64,000 bases of DNA, from the NCBI GenBank assembly GCA_017847835.1, contig JAGASH010000009.1, positions 99,282 through 163,281 on the forward strand, in the 5' to 3' direction. Under the pieces are notes generated by a model. That model worked only from the letters and a program-made list of their open reading frames with translations, ran no database searches and was not told the origin of the DNA. The DNA comes from Oscillospiraceae bacterium (lineage in GTDB: Bacteria > Bacillota > Clostridia > Oscillospirales > Ruminococcaceae). Of this stretch, positions 53,775 through 61,395 are shown in pieces; within the stretch, counting starts at the first letter, position 1, and each line of letters begins with the position of its first letter. A program made the position numbers and the translations under genes.

Positions 53775-54677
53775 TTATTCATTTGCGAAAGTAATCTTTA
53801 TGCACAGAATATTCACCGAATAATCCGCCGTTATTATTCCGCCCATTCGCTCAACAAGACTTCGCGCAATTGAAAGCCCAAGTCCCGTGGAATTACGCGC
53901 CGACTCAACCGTGTAAAACCGCTCGAACAGCCTTCCGACATCAATCCCGTCAAGCGCGGACGCGGTATTCCAGAAGGTAATCACGCCGTCGTCATCAAGT
54001 GAAATGCCAAGGTCACCGTCGCTGTATTTAAGCGCGTTTCCGATAATATTCGCGAAAACTCTCGACAAATCCGCTCGGTTCAAATTGCGGACTATCTGCT
54101 TTTCCGTGATACGGACAGACGGCTCTATGCCACGTTCGCATAAAGCCGCGTAATATCCCATAATGCTGTCTTCAAGGACGCTGTTTACCGTGACTTCCTC
54201 GGTATAATGCTCCTCGTTACCCGAAACTATCACGGAGTACCTGAAAAGCTCCTCGGTGAGCTGCTTCATAAGCACCGCTCTGTCCTCGATAATATCAAGA
54301 TATCCTGACAGCTTTTCAGATTTTTCCTCTTTCTTGATAATATCGAGATAGCCGCAGATTGCCGTGAGAGGCGTCCGAAGGTCGTGAGAGATGTTTGTTA
54401 CAGCGGTTTTGAGCTCCGCGTCACCCTGTGTATAGCGAAGCTGTTCCCGACGAAGGACAGCAAGCTGCGTGTTCAAATCTGCGGCAAGAGCGCGCATATC
54501 TTTATCGGCAGAGGAAATGTCAATAAGAGTATTGGTGTCACCTTTCAGCTTTTCAGGCAATTTTTCGCGGATTTCACGCGCGGCTTTTTTCATCAGAATA
54601 ACCTTAATCAGCAAAATAAGCAAGGCTATCCCGAAAACAACCGTAAGCACAACCCAGATACTCTCCAAAATCCTCAC
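53775..54677 (-). CDS. Sensor histidine kinase
   Basis: A single N-terminal helix (about 5-28) with almost no external loop is followed by the H-box ISHDLRTPLTAICGY (about residue 100), an N-box ANIIGNALKYS and a G-box GLGLSIARS. It is 300 residues long. A kinase without an extracytoplasmic sensor beside an ABC transporter probably senses in the membrane or through the transporter. It directly follows the permease gene. Confidence 0.93.
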   Translation of the reverse strand: MRILESIWVVLTVVFGIALLILLIKVILMKKAAREIREKLPEKLKGDTNTLIDISSADKDMRALAADLNTQLAVLRREQLRYTQGDAELKTAVTNISHDLRTPLTAICGYLDIIKKEEKSEKLSGYLDIIEDRAVLMKQLTEELFRYSVIVSGNEEHYTEEVTVNSVLEDSIMGYYAALCERGIEPSVRITEKQIVRNLNRADLSRVFANIIGNALKYSDGDLGISLDDDGVITFWNTASALDGIDVGRLFERFYTVESARNSTGLGLSIARSLVERMGGIITADYSVNILCIKITFANE

Positions 54678-55517
54678 CTACTTTATATCTTTTCTTCGGA
54701 AAATAAGCACGCCGACTGCCGTGGTCAGCGCAAATGCAATGGCAGATTTCTGCGCGATTTCTATGGGGTAAGTTACCTCTATATCGTGTGATTTGCCGGC
54801 GAGTTCACATTCTTTTATCGAAATCAAACGATGAATGCAAGTTCTCATTTGTTCGTGCTGTCCGAACGGCAAGGTATCCTGAAGTACCGTCAGAAACTCC
54901 TTTTCGGCGATATCGGCTGTTGAAATTCCTCCGCCGCCTTCAACTTTTCTTTCAATTTCAAACATCCTTCCGGGAATACTGTTGGAGATAAAAAAAAACA
55001 CAAAAATCATCATAAGCGCGGCAATCGCTCCTACAAATTTTTTCGGGATAAGCATTGTTAAAGCGGTGAAAAACGCGCACATCGAAAGCAGCGAAGTCAG
55101 CCGCAAAAGCTCATAGGAGATGATTTCGTAAGCAGTCAGCCGAAATTCTCCGCCGCATAAAAATCCCGTTAAAAGCAAAGTTCCAACGAACAAAATGTGA
55201 ATAATCAGCACACCAACGCAGCAAGTAAACAAGTCCGTGAAATAAACCGTAATGCGTTTTTGACCGACAATAATCTTGTTTCGGAGAACGCCGCCGTGTT
55301 CCGCGCCGACAAAAAATCCAACCAAAACCGACATTATTATAAGCAGAAAAAAACCGCTCAAATTGAAAAGATAATTCTCGGGAATTAAAAGATATTCGTC
55401 GCCTTTTTTATTTGGAATTATTTCCAGCAGTCCAAGCAAGACCGAAGCAGCCGCGCAAATCCAAAACAGCTTACCTTTGAACATTCGCGCAAAATTCGCG
55501 TTTAACAGTCGTATCAT
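54678..55517 (-). CDS. ABC transporter permease (ABC-2 type)
   Basis: About six membrane helices are spread over 279 residues, with a long external loop (about 185-245). No enzyme motifs are visible. The start overlaps the ATPase gene end by 4 bp. Together with the ATPase, response regulator and kinase it resembles lantibiotic or cell-envelope-stress efflux modules, though the substrate cannot be read from the sequence. Confidence 0.88.
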   Translation of the reverse strand: MIRLLNANFARMFKGKLFWICAAASVLLGLLEIIPNKKGDEYLLIPENYLFNLSGFFLLIIMSVLVGFFVGAEHGGVLRNKIIVGQKRITVYFTDLFTCCVGVLIIHILFVGTLLLTGFLCGGEFRLTAYEIISYELLRLTSLLSMCAFFTALTMLIPKKFVGAIAALMMIFVFFFISNSIPGRMFEIERKVEGGGGISTADIAEKEFLTVLQDTLPFGQHEQMRTCIHRLISIKECELAGKSHDIEVTYPIEIAQKSAIAFALTTAVGVLIFRRKDIK

Positions 55518-56425
55518 TCGCGCTCACCGCCTATCAGTTTTATAAAGTAGCTTTCAAGGCTTTCATCGTGCTCGTGAATTGCGAGCAGCTCGCAGGTGTT
55601 TTCGGCAAGCATTTGCGTGAGCTTTGTGATACTGATTTGCGCGTAGATATCCGCTTCCTTGTCCGAAATAATCTTATAATCCAAGCCCTGTTCTTCCAAG
55701 ACCTTCGACAGCGCCGTCACATCGGAAACCGTCACGCGCACGCATTTTCCGCACTGCGCTTCAAGCTCCTCTGCGCTCATTTCACGGACAATTCTCCCGT
55801 GGTCGATAAAGCCGTAATGCGTGGCAAGACGCGCAAGTTCATCGAGAATATGACTTGAAATAAGCACGGTTATCTGTCGCTCACGGTTGAGCTTTAGGAT
55901 AAGCTCTCGCATCTCAATGATACCCTGCGGGTCAAGTCCGTTTATCGGCTCGTCAAGCACCAGGAAATCGGGATTTCCGCAAAGCGCAACGGCAATTCCA
56001 AGCCTTTGACGCATACCGAGCGAGAAATTTCCCGCTTTCTTTTTGCCCGTATCGGACAGCCCGACAAGCTGCAAAAGCTCGTCAATTCCGTCAAACGACG
56101 GCAAGCCCAGAACACGGTATTGCTGCTTCAGATTGTCCCGTGCAGAAAGTCCCGTGTAAATCGCGGGCGTTTCGACAACGGCACCCATTCGTCTGCGGGA
56201 TTTTGTTATCGCGTGACTTTTTCCGTCAATTTCATAAATCGAATAAGAACCGCTTGTCTGTTTCTGCAAGCCGCAGATAACGCGGATAAGCGTGGTTTTT
56301 CCTGCGCCGTTTCTTCCGACAAAGCCGTAAATCGAGCCTTTTGGGACGTTCATTTCAATCCCGTCAAGCGCCGTGAATTTACGGTATTTTTTCGTGAGAT
56401 TTTGCGTTTTCAGAACATATTCCAT
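55514..56425 (-). CDS. ABC transporter ATP-binding protein
   Basis: Walker A GRNGAGKTT, signature FSLGMRQRLG, Walker B LVLDEPINGLD and the H-loop SSHIL are intact. The C-terminal 80 residues resemble the regulatory extension of bacitracin/lantibiotic-type ATPases. I use the ATG at 56425 (MEYVLKTQ), 7 nt after GGAAG. An in-frame GTG at 56431 is an alternative. It is 303 residues long. Confidence 0.94.
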   Translation of the reverse strand: MEYVLKTQNLTKKYRKFTALDGIEMNVPKGSIYGFVGRNGAGKTTLIRVICGLQKQTSGSYSIYEIDGKSHAITKSRRRMGAVVETPAIYTGLSARDNLKQQYRVLGLPSFDGIDELLQLVGLSDTGKKKAGNFSLGMRQRLGIAVALCGNPDFLVLDEPINGLDPQGIIEMRELILKLNRERQITVLISSHILDELARLATHYGFIDHGRIVREMSAEELEAQCGKCVRVTVSDVTALSKVLEEQGLDYKIISDKEADIYAQISITKLTQMLAENTCELLAIHEHDESLESYFIKLIGGERE

Positions 56426-56499
56426 TAACACACTTCCTTTCTGAAAACATCATAACACAAAACAGTCAAGAAAGCGGCAAAGAAAAAGTCAAGATTTTG

Positions 56500-57162
56500 T
56501 CAATATTTCATTTTGAACCCTATTCCATAAACCGCTTCGATATAGTCCCTGCCGTTCACTGCCTGCAATTTACGGCGAATATTGCTGATGTGCTGTTTGA
56601 GAGAACGCTCGGTGCAATCGGGGGTGTCAAGGCTGATTTTATCGAGAATTGAGCTTCGACTGACGGGATTTTTCGGGTTCATCATCAGCAGCTTCAGAAT
56701 AGCGCACTCGGTTCTTGTAAGCCGGATTTCACTGTCTGAAATCCTCGCGGTAAGCGTATCGGGAAACAGCGCGAGATCATCAAAACAAAGCGCATTTTCC
56801 GTGAGGCTGCTTTCACTTTTTCTAAGCTGAACGGCAACCCGCGCAAGCAGCTCCGACAGCTCAAACGGCTTTGTGATATAATCCGCAGCGCCGCCGAGAA
56901 GAAGCCCGACCTTATCGGCAGTATCAGCCTTCGCGCTCACAACGATAACGGGAATGTCCCGTATCTGCGGCAAAAGCTCCTCTCCCGAAAGCCCCGGAAG
57001 CATCAGGTCAAGGAGTATCAAATCGGGCTTTGTTTTCGAGAGCAAAAGCTGCGCTTCCGTGCCCGAATAAGCACGCAAAACCGAATATCCCTCGCCTGTA
57101 AGTGCTTCTTCAAGCAGGTTTCCTATGTGCATATCATCGTCTGTTACAAGTATTGTTTTCAT
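56500..57162 (-). CDS. OmpR-family response regulator
   Basis: A receiver domain (1-115) with phospho-acceptor Asp in LILLDLMLPG (about residue 50) and acidic pocket TDDD is followed by a winged-helix DNA-binding domain (about 128-220). The ATG at 57162 follows GAAAGG. An upstream in-frame codon (57192) would overlap the RBS. It heads the operon response regulator-ATPase-permease-kinase. Confidence 0.95.
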   Translation of the reverse strand: MKTILVTDDDMHIGNLLEEALTGEGYSVLRAYSGTEAQLLLSKTKPDLILLDLMLPGLSGEELLPQIRDIPVIVVSAKADTADKVGLLLGGAADYITKPFELSELLARVAVQLRKSESSLTENALCFDDLALFPDTLTARISDSEIRLTRTECAILKLLMMNPKNPVSRSSILDKISLDTPDCTERSLKQHISNIRRKLQAVNGRDYIEAVYGIGFKMKY

Positions 57163-57200
57163 ATTGATTGACCTTTCGCAAAATAGTTGCACTTGCTTTC

Positions 57201-57229
57201 ATTATAGCACACAAGAACTTATATTTCAA
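57201..57229 (-). promoter_or_regulatory. Promoter of the two-component/ABC operon
   Basis: TTGAAA (57224-57229), 17 bp, TATAAT (57201-57206). Confidence 0.8.
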
Positions 57230-57266
57230 CTGTAAAAATAAACAACCCCAATCATTTAATGGGCAA

Positions 57267-57905
57267 TTATTCTGCCTCGGAAAAAGCGCCCTTCGCCATT
57301 TCGCAGACCGTATCGCACAGCGCAGAAATATCCTCGCTGTTATGCGAAGCGATAAGTATGGTCTTGACTTGTTCCTTCAGTTCAAGGAGATACCGCCGCA
57401 TATCGGCAACACCCTCTTTATCAAGCCCGTTCATCGGCTCGTCAAGTATCAGCAGGTCGGGATTTTCCATAATTGCCTGCGCAAGTCCAAGTCGCTGCCG
57501 CATTCCGAGAGAGTATTTCCTTACCTGTAATTTCAGATTAGGATTTAAGCCAACTTTTTGCATTGATTCCTTTATCCTGTCGCTGTCTATTCTGCGGTTT
57601 AACCCCGCAAGCAGCTTCAGATTATGAAATCCCGAATAGTACGGAATAAAACCCGGAGTTTCGATAATTATGCCGATTTTTTCGGGGAAAAGCAGGTCAA
57701 ATCGCTTTACAACCATACTCCAGCCGTCTGCAAGAAAAGCCCTGCCCATAAGAAAAGCAGTGCAGATAACGTATATCGTGGCAAGAAAGGTGAGAGCGCT
57801 CATAAGCCCGAAAAGTATCTGTCCTAAAAGCCAGTTGTACCGTCCCGTTCTTGACAGGAAAAACAGCGACGAACCGTCCGTTTTCGGTAAATCTCTCATC
57901 AGCTT
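57267..57905 (-). pseudogene. Chimeric remnant: permease 2 fragment fused to ATPase C-terminal half
   Basis: This is a collapsed copy of the cassette at 59.0-61.4 kb. Residues of the second permease (LPKTDGSSLFF to VVKRFDLLFP) run straight into the C-terminal half of the ATPase (from IGIIIETPG through YSLGMRQRLG and LLILDEPMNG). The Walker A half is gone. The junction lies at CGGGGAA (57683-57689), a 7-mer present at both corresponding sites in the intact copy (59458-59464 and 60098-60104), which implies a 640-bp deletion by microhomology. The frame is open through the fusion but the product cannot be a working transporter. Confidence 0.85.
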
Positions 57906-58212
57906 CGGCGGGGGCAGACAGGCTGTCCGAGAGCAGAGTTTTCCTGAAATAAAGGTATTTTCCCTCCTGAAACAAAAGGCAGATAACCGCGCCTGCTGCC
58001 CACAAAACAGGCACAAAAGAGGGTATCACAAGATTAAAAGCGGGCACTTCGGGAAGCTGTATGCTGTACGGGATTATCAGTCGTATCGCAAGTATCAGCG
58101 ACAATATGTAGATAATCCCGAAGCCGTAGCGCTTTGCTATTCTGCCCTTAAACAGCAGTAAAAGTGCTGCCGCAAGGGACACGCTCACCGTTACGGAAAA
58201 TAGTACGCTCAT
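57906..58212 (-). pseudogene. 5' fragment of blaR1
   Basis: The first roughly 97 codons match the intact BlaR1 at 63467 (MSVLFSVTVSVSLAAAL; GRIAKRYGFGIIYIL). After RKTLLSDSLS the sequence switches into the permease fragment near 57906. The zinc-peptidase motif, the external domain, permease 1 and the start of permease 2 are missing, about 2.8 kb relative to the complete cassette. Confidence 0.85.
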
Positions 58213-58214
58213 AG

Positions 58215-58607
58215 TTACTCCTTATTGCTGTCGGTTTTCTCGTCAATAAAGGCTTTGAGGGATTTTATGTCCTCATCGGAGAGGTTTTTGCCGTCATAAA
58301 GACAGCTCACCAGCTTTGACACCGAGCCACCGAAAATGCGGTAGATTATGCTTTTGCTCTCCTGTCGGAGATAGTCCTCCTGCTTAACGAGAGCGGAATA
58401 ATACTTGTATTTCCCCTGTTTTTCAGCAGTCACAAAGCCGCGCTCCGTAAGCCTTGCAAGCAGGTTGAGGATAACCGCAAGGCTCCAGTCGTGCTTTCCC
58501 TTTAAACCCTCCTGAATATCCACCGAGCTTACCGCCTTTTTGCTCTCCCAGATAAAATTCATGATGTCCATTTCCGCCTCGGGCAGGCGCTTGTATTCCT
58601 TTTCCAT
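58215..58607 (-). CDS. blaI: BlaI/MecI-family repressor, copy in remnant cassette
   Basis: A winged-helix repressor of 130 residues with HTH segment AVSSVDIQEGL and WSLAVILNLLARL, and a dimerisation C-terminus. It differs from the BlaI at 63470 at about eight positions, so it is intact and probably under selection or recently duplicated. AAAGGAACTGA precedes the ATG. A promoter-like TTGACA followed by a TTTAA/TTAAA dyad lies upstream at about 58630-58665. With its own BlaR1 broken it could act as a constitutive repressor of both copies. Confidence 0.93.
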   Translation of the reverse strand: MEKEYKRLPEAEMDIMNFIWESKKAVSSVDIQEGLKGKHDWSLAVILNLLARLTERGFVTAEKQGKYKYYSALVKQEDYLRQESKSIIYRIFGGSVSKLVSCLYDGKNLSDEDIKSLKAFIDEKTDSNKE

Positions 58608-58749
58608 TACGTCAGTTCCTTTCGAGTTTGTTTAATACTTGTTAAATGGATTTGTCAATAGGATTTCATAAAAATTTCTGACAAAAAGGCTGTCGAAGTG
58701 CCGATAACGATTTTTTATAATTTACCTTCTGCGACCGTTTTGCAGCCAA

Positions 58750-58981
58750 TAATAAAACCCCGAAAATCCACATAACAAAGGGATTTTCGGGGTTGGAATT
58801 TTTATTCCCACTCGCCAAACGAAAGACTGAACTAAACAATTTTGTTTAGACGATTTGATACGATTTGATTTAAAATGATAGGAATTATCCAAAGTCTATA
58901 AGCTATACAGACTTATGCTATCAAATTTCTATCGGGGGTTTGCTATCACAGCTCAAATGGTTTGAGTCACAATATCCCTGC
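58750..58981 (-). ncRNA. Candidate structured RNA or attenuator between cassette copies
   Basis: A minus-strand promoter at 58988-59016 predicts a transcript of about 230 nt ending at a strong terminator (58756-58794). Within it are a CTCAAA/TTTGAG hairpin (58952-58966), a 9-bp AAGTCTGTA/TATAGACTT stem with one G-U pair (58892-58914), a tandem 10-bp repeat of CGATTTGAT(A/T) (58851-58870) and a CTAAACAA/TTGTTTAG stem (58832-58849). No ORF has a start and RBS. It may be independent, or an attenuated leader of the downstream blaI. The rest of 58608-59041 has no gene. Confidence 0.5.
58756..58794 (-). terminator. Terminator between cassette copies
   Basis: A 14-bp perfect stem AACCCCGAAAATCC/GGATTTTCGGGGTT, with TTTATTATT following on the minus strand. 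Confidence 0.85.
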
Positions 58982-58987
58982 TTTTAT

Positions 58988-59016
58988 ATTGTAGCACAGA
59001 TTATCACAAAATGCAA
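58988..59016 (-). promoter_or_regulatory. Extended -10 promoter upstream of the structured region
   Basis: TTGCAT (59011-59016), 17 bp and TACAAT (58988-58993) with TGC immediately before it, which fits an extended -10 element. Confidence 0.65.
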
Positions 59017-59041
59017 GCATAATATCAACTTGTCCTGCCAA

Positions 59042-59683
59042 TCACCGTATCTCGGAAATAACTCCCTTCTCCATCTCACAAGCAGAATCGCACAGCGCAG
59101 AAATATCCTCACTATTATGAGAAGCGATAAGAATAGTCTTGCCCTGTTCTTTCAGTTCAAGCAGATACTGCCGCATATCGGAAACACCGTCCTTGTCCAA
59201 GCCGTTCATCGGCTCGTCAAGTATCAGAAAGTCGGGGTTTTCCATTATCGCCTGTGCAAGCCCTAACCGTTGGCGCATTCCGAGGGAGTATTTTCTTACC
59301 TGTAGTTTCAGATTAGGATTTAAGCCAACTTTTTGCATTGATTCCTTTATCCTGTCGCTGTCTATGCGGCGATTAAGCCCCGCAAGCAGCTTCAGATTAT
59401 GAAAGCCCGAATAGTACGGGATAAAGCCCGGAGCTTCGATAATTATACCGATATTTTCGGGGAAGTCACAGTCCTTTCCCACACGCTTCCCGTCAACAAT
59501 AATCTCGCCGCTTGTTGGCTTAACAAAGCCGCAGATACACTTCATCAGCATAGTCTTTCCGCTGCCGTTTCTGCCGATAAGACCGTGGATTTTTCCCCGC
59601 TCAAAGCTATGTGTAATGCTTTTCAGAATTTCGCTGCCCTTTATCGTCAGGGACAGATTTTGTACCATTATTGCTTCGCTCAT
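59042..59683 (-). CDS. ABC transporter ATP-binding protein, BlaIR cassette
   Basis: Walker A GRNGSGKTML, signature YSLGMRQRLG, Walker B LILDEPMNGLD and H-loop ASHNS are complete in 213 residues. The ATG at 59683 lies 1 nt after the permease 2 stop and has GGAGGG upstream. Longer in-frame reading would overlap permease 2. It should energise the two membrane subunits encoded just upstream. Confidence 0.94.
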   Translation of the reverse strand: MSEAIMVQNLSLTIKGSEILKSITHSFERGKIHGLIGRNGSGKTMLMKCICGFVKPTSGEIIVDGKRVGKDCDFPENIGIIIEAPGFIPYYSGFHNLKLLAGLNRRIDSDRIKESMQKVGLNPNLKLQVRKYSLGMRQRLGLAQAIMENPDFLILDEPMNGLDKDGVSDMRQYLLELKEQGKTILIASHNSEDISALCDSACEMEKGVISEIR

Positions 59684-59684
59684 T

Positions 59685-60560
59685 TTAACCCTCCGTTTCC
59701 TCCATAGTTGCCGCATTTATGCCGCCTGCACCTAAAAGATTAGCGGCAATAAGCAGGACGATTATTACCCCGAAATAGATATAAGAATATTCTGTGGGCA
59801 TTACTGCGTCACGGTAAAGCTCGGTGAAATGCAGCCACACTATTGCATTCGCCATAGGAAAAGCCCACATCGCCGCTGTTTTTATCGAGGTAAAAAGCAC
59901 ACCGAAGCCGATTATTCCGCTTGCCGCAAGAAAGCCCACAGCTCTGCGTTTTTTCTGCCCGAAAAGAAGCATTATGAGCAGCACCGTCACAAGGTAGCAG
60001 AACAGCAGAGCAAAGGTCTGTATAGACGCCGAAAATGGCGTCATCTGATTATATAGATTAGGCGGCACAAGCTCGCTTGCAAAGCCGCCTGCCTCTGCGG
60101 GGAAAAGCAGGTCGTACCGCTTCACAACCATACTCCAGCCGTCCGCAAGAAAAGCCCTGTTCATAAGGAAAGCGGTGCAGATAACGTATATTGCGGCAAG
60201 AAAAGTAAGGGCGCTCATAAGCCCGAAAAGTATCTGCCCTAAAAGCCAGTTGTACCGACCCGTTCTTGATAGAAAAAACAGGGACGAGCCGTCAGTTTTC
60301 GGGAAATCACTCATCAGCGTAAGGAACACCAACGGAATTATCAGCGTAAGCATACCCGAATTACCTACCGCAATAAGCGGCTCCAAAAGATTAAGCGGCT
60401 CGCCCATTTTCTCCGAGCGCTCTAAAAGCGGCGTAATCGCATAAGAATAGATAAAAACCGTAAGCACGGGAATTATTATCATTCGGGGATTGCATACCCA
60501 TTTCAGCCACTCCGTCCGAGCCACAGCCCATATTTTCCGCAGAGATATTTTACCTGCCAC
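59685..60560 (-). CDS. ABC-2 type permease 2, BlaIR cassette
   Basis: The 291-residue protein has about six membrane helices and belongs to the ABC-2 type (MIIIPVLTVFIYSYAI first helix, YNWLLGQILFG). Its start overlaps the end of permease 1 by 11 bp. A fragment of this gene survives in the remnant cassette at 57.7-57.9 kb. The exported substrate is unknown. Confidence 0.88.
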   Translation of the reverse strand: MAGKISLRKIWAVARTEWLKWVCNPRMIIIPVLTVFIYSYAITPLLERSEKMGEPLNLLEPLIAVGNSGMLTLIIPLVFLTLMSDFPKTDGSSLFFLSRTGRYNWLLGQILFGLMSALTFLAAIYVICTAFLMNRAFLADGWSMVVKRYDLLFPAEAGGFASELVPPNLYNQMTPFSASIQTFALLFCYLVTVLLIMLLFGQKKRRAVGFLAASGIIGFGVLFTSIKTAAMWAFPMANAIVWLHFTELYRDAVMPTEYSYIYFGVIIVLLIAANLLGAGGINAATMEETEG

Positions 60561-61395
60561 AGTCGGTACACCTCCTATTCATTATTATGAAAAGCGTAAG
60601 CGCCGTCGCCGCAAGAAAAACATAGCCGACAAGAGAAAATATGCCCGTTTGGGTGCAGTAGATTATCTCCCGCAAGCTGTTTGGATAAACCGCCATCATA
60701 AGCGCCCTCTGCCATTCGGGATAGTCTGAAATGCTGTCAAAAATCAGCTTATTCGCCGCTGTCATTTGCATATATTGAAGAAGAAAAGGGATACAGATAC
60801 AGAAATACTGATTTGCGGTAAATACGCTTATGAGAAAGGGCAGAACCGCCGCTCCCGCACCCATTATCACCGTTTCAAGCAGCTTTTTCGGGTAGGAAAT
60901 ATTGCACATAGCCAACATTTCAGCTTGTTCGGGAGATAGCTCGCTTGCCTTCGGAAAAATGATATACACCGCCGCAGAAAACAGCAGGAAACCGAGGGCG
61001 CAGAGGACTGCACCGCCGATAATAGCGGAAATGAATTTCGATAGGCAGTAGCGCAGCTTTCCCATACGGCATATTATATACCGCTTTTCGCTGTACCTGT
61101 GCTCGTCGCAAAGCACCTTTACAAATGGAAACGCAACAATAATTGAAAGAAACTGAACGACCCACATACCAAAGCCGTGAGCGCAGATGTACTGTGCCGA
61201 AAATTCGTAGCTTTCAGCCTTATCTGTGCCGAGCATTGTCATCATTTCAAATATGGAAATCTGCTTCATATTTGAATAATCGGTATATGCCGAGGAGGTA
61301 AAGCACATCAGCGCAAAGGCGATTATGCCTACCGCAAAATAAGGGCTTATTATTACCTTTTTCAGCTCGGTTATAATGCAATTCAGGGTTTTCAT
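60550..61395 (-). CDS. ABC-2 type permease 1, BlaIR cassette
   Basis: The 281-residue membrane protein has six hydrophobic segments and a long loop after the first helix. Its ATG shares a base with the blaR1 stop (TGATG), so translation is coupled. It has no counterpart in the remnant cassette. It probably pairs with permease 2 as a heterodimer. Confidence 0.85.
   Translation of the reverse strand: MKTLNCIITELKKVIISPYFAVGIIAFALMCFTSSAYTDYSNMKQISIFEMMTMLGTDKAESYEFSAQYICAHGFGMWVVQFLSIIVAFPFVKVLCDEHRYSEKRYIICRMGKLRYCLSKFISAIIGGAVLCALGFLLFSAAVYIIFPKASELSPEQAEMLAMCNISYPKKLLETVIMGAGAAVLPFLISVFTANQYFCICIPFLLQYMQMTAANKLIFDSISDYPEWQRALMMAVYPNSLREIIYCTQTGIFSLVGYVFLAATALTLFIIMNRRCTDCGR

Noticed and set aside
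57163..57266. Small RiPP precursor beside the two-component/ABC operon
   Set aside because: The only short frame overlaps the response-regulator start, lacks an RBS and has no leader or core pattern.
58851..58870. CRISPR array
   Set aside because: Only two adjacent 10-bp repeats without spacers. No cas genes are in the window.
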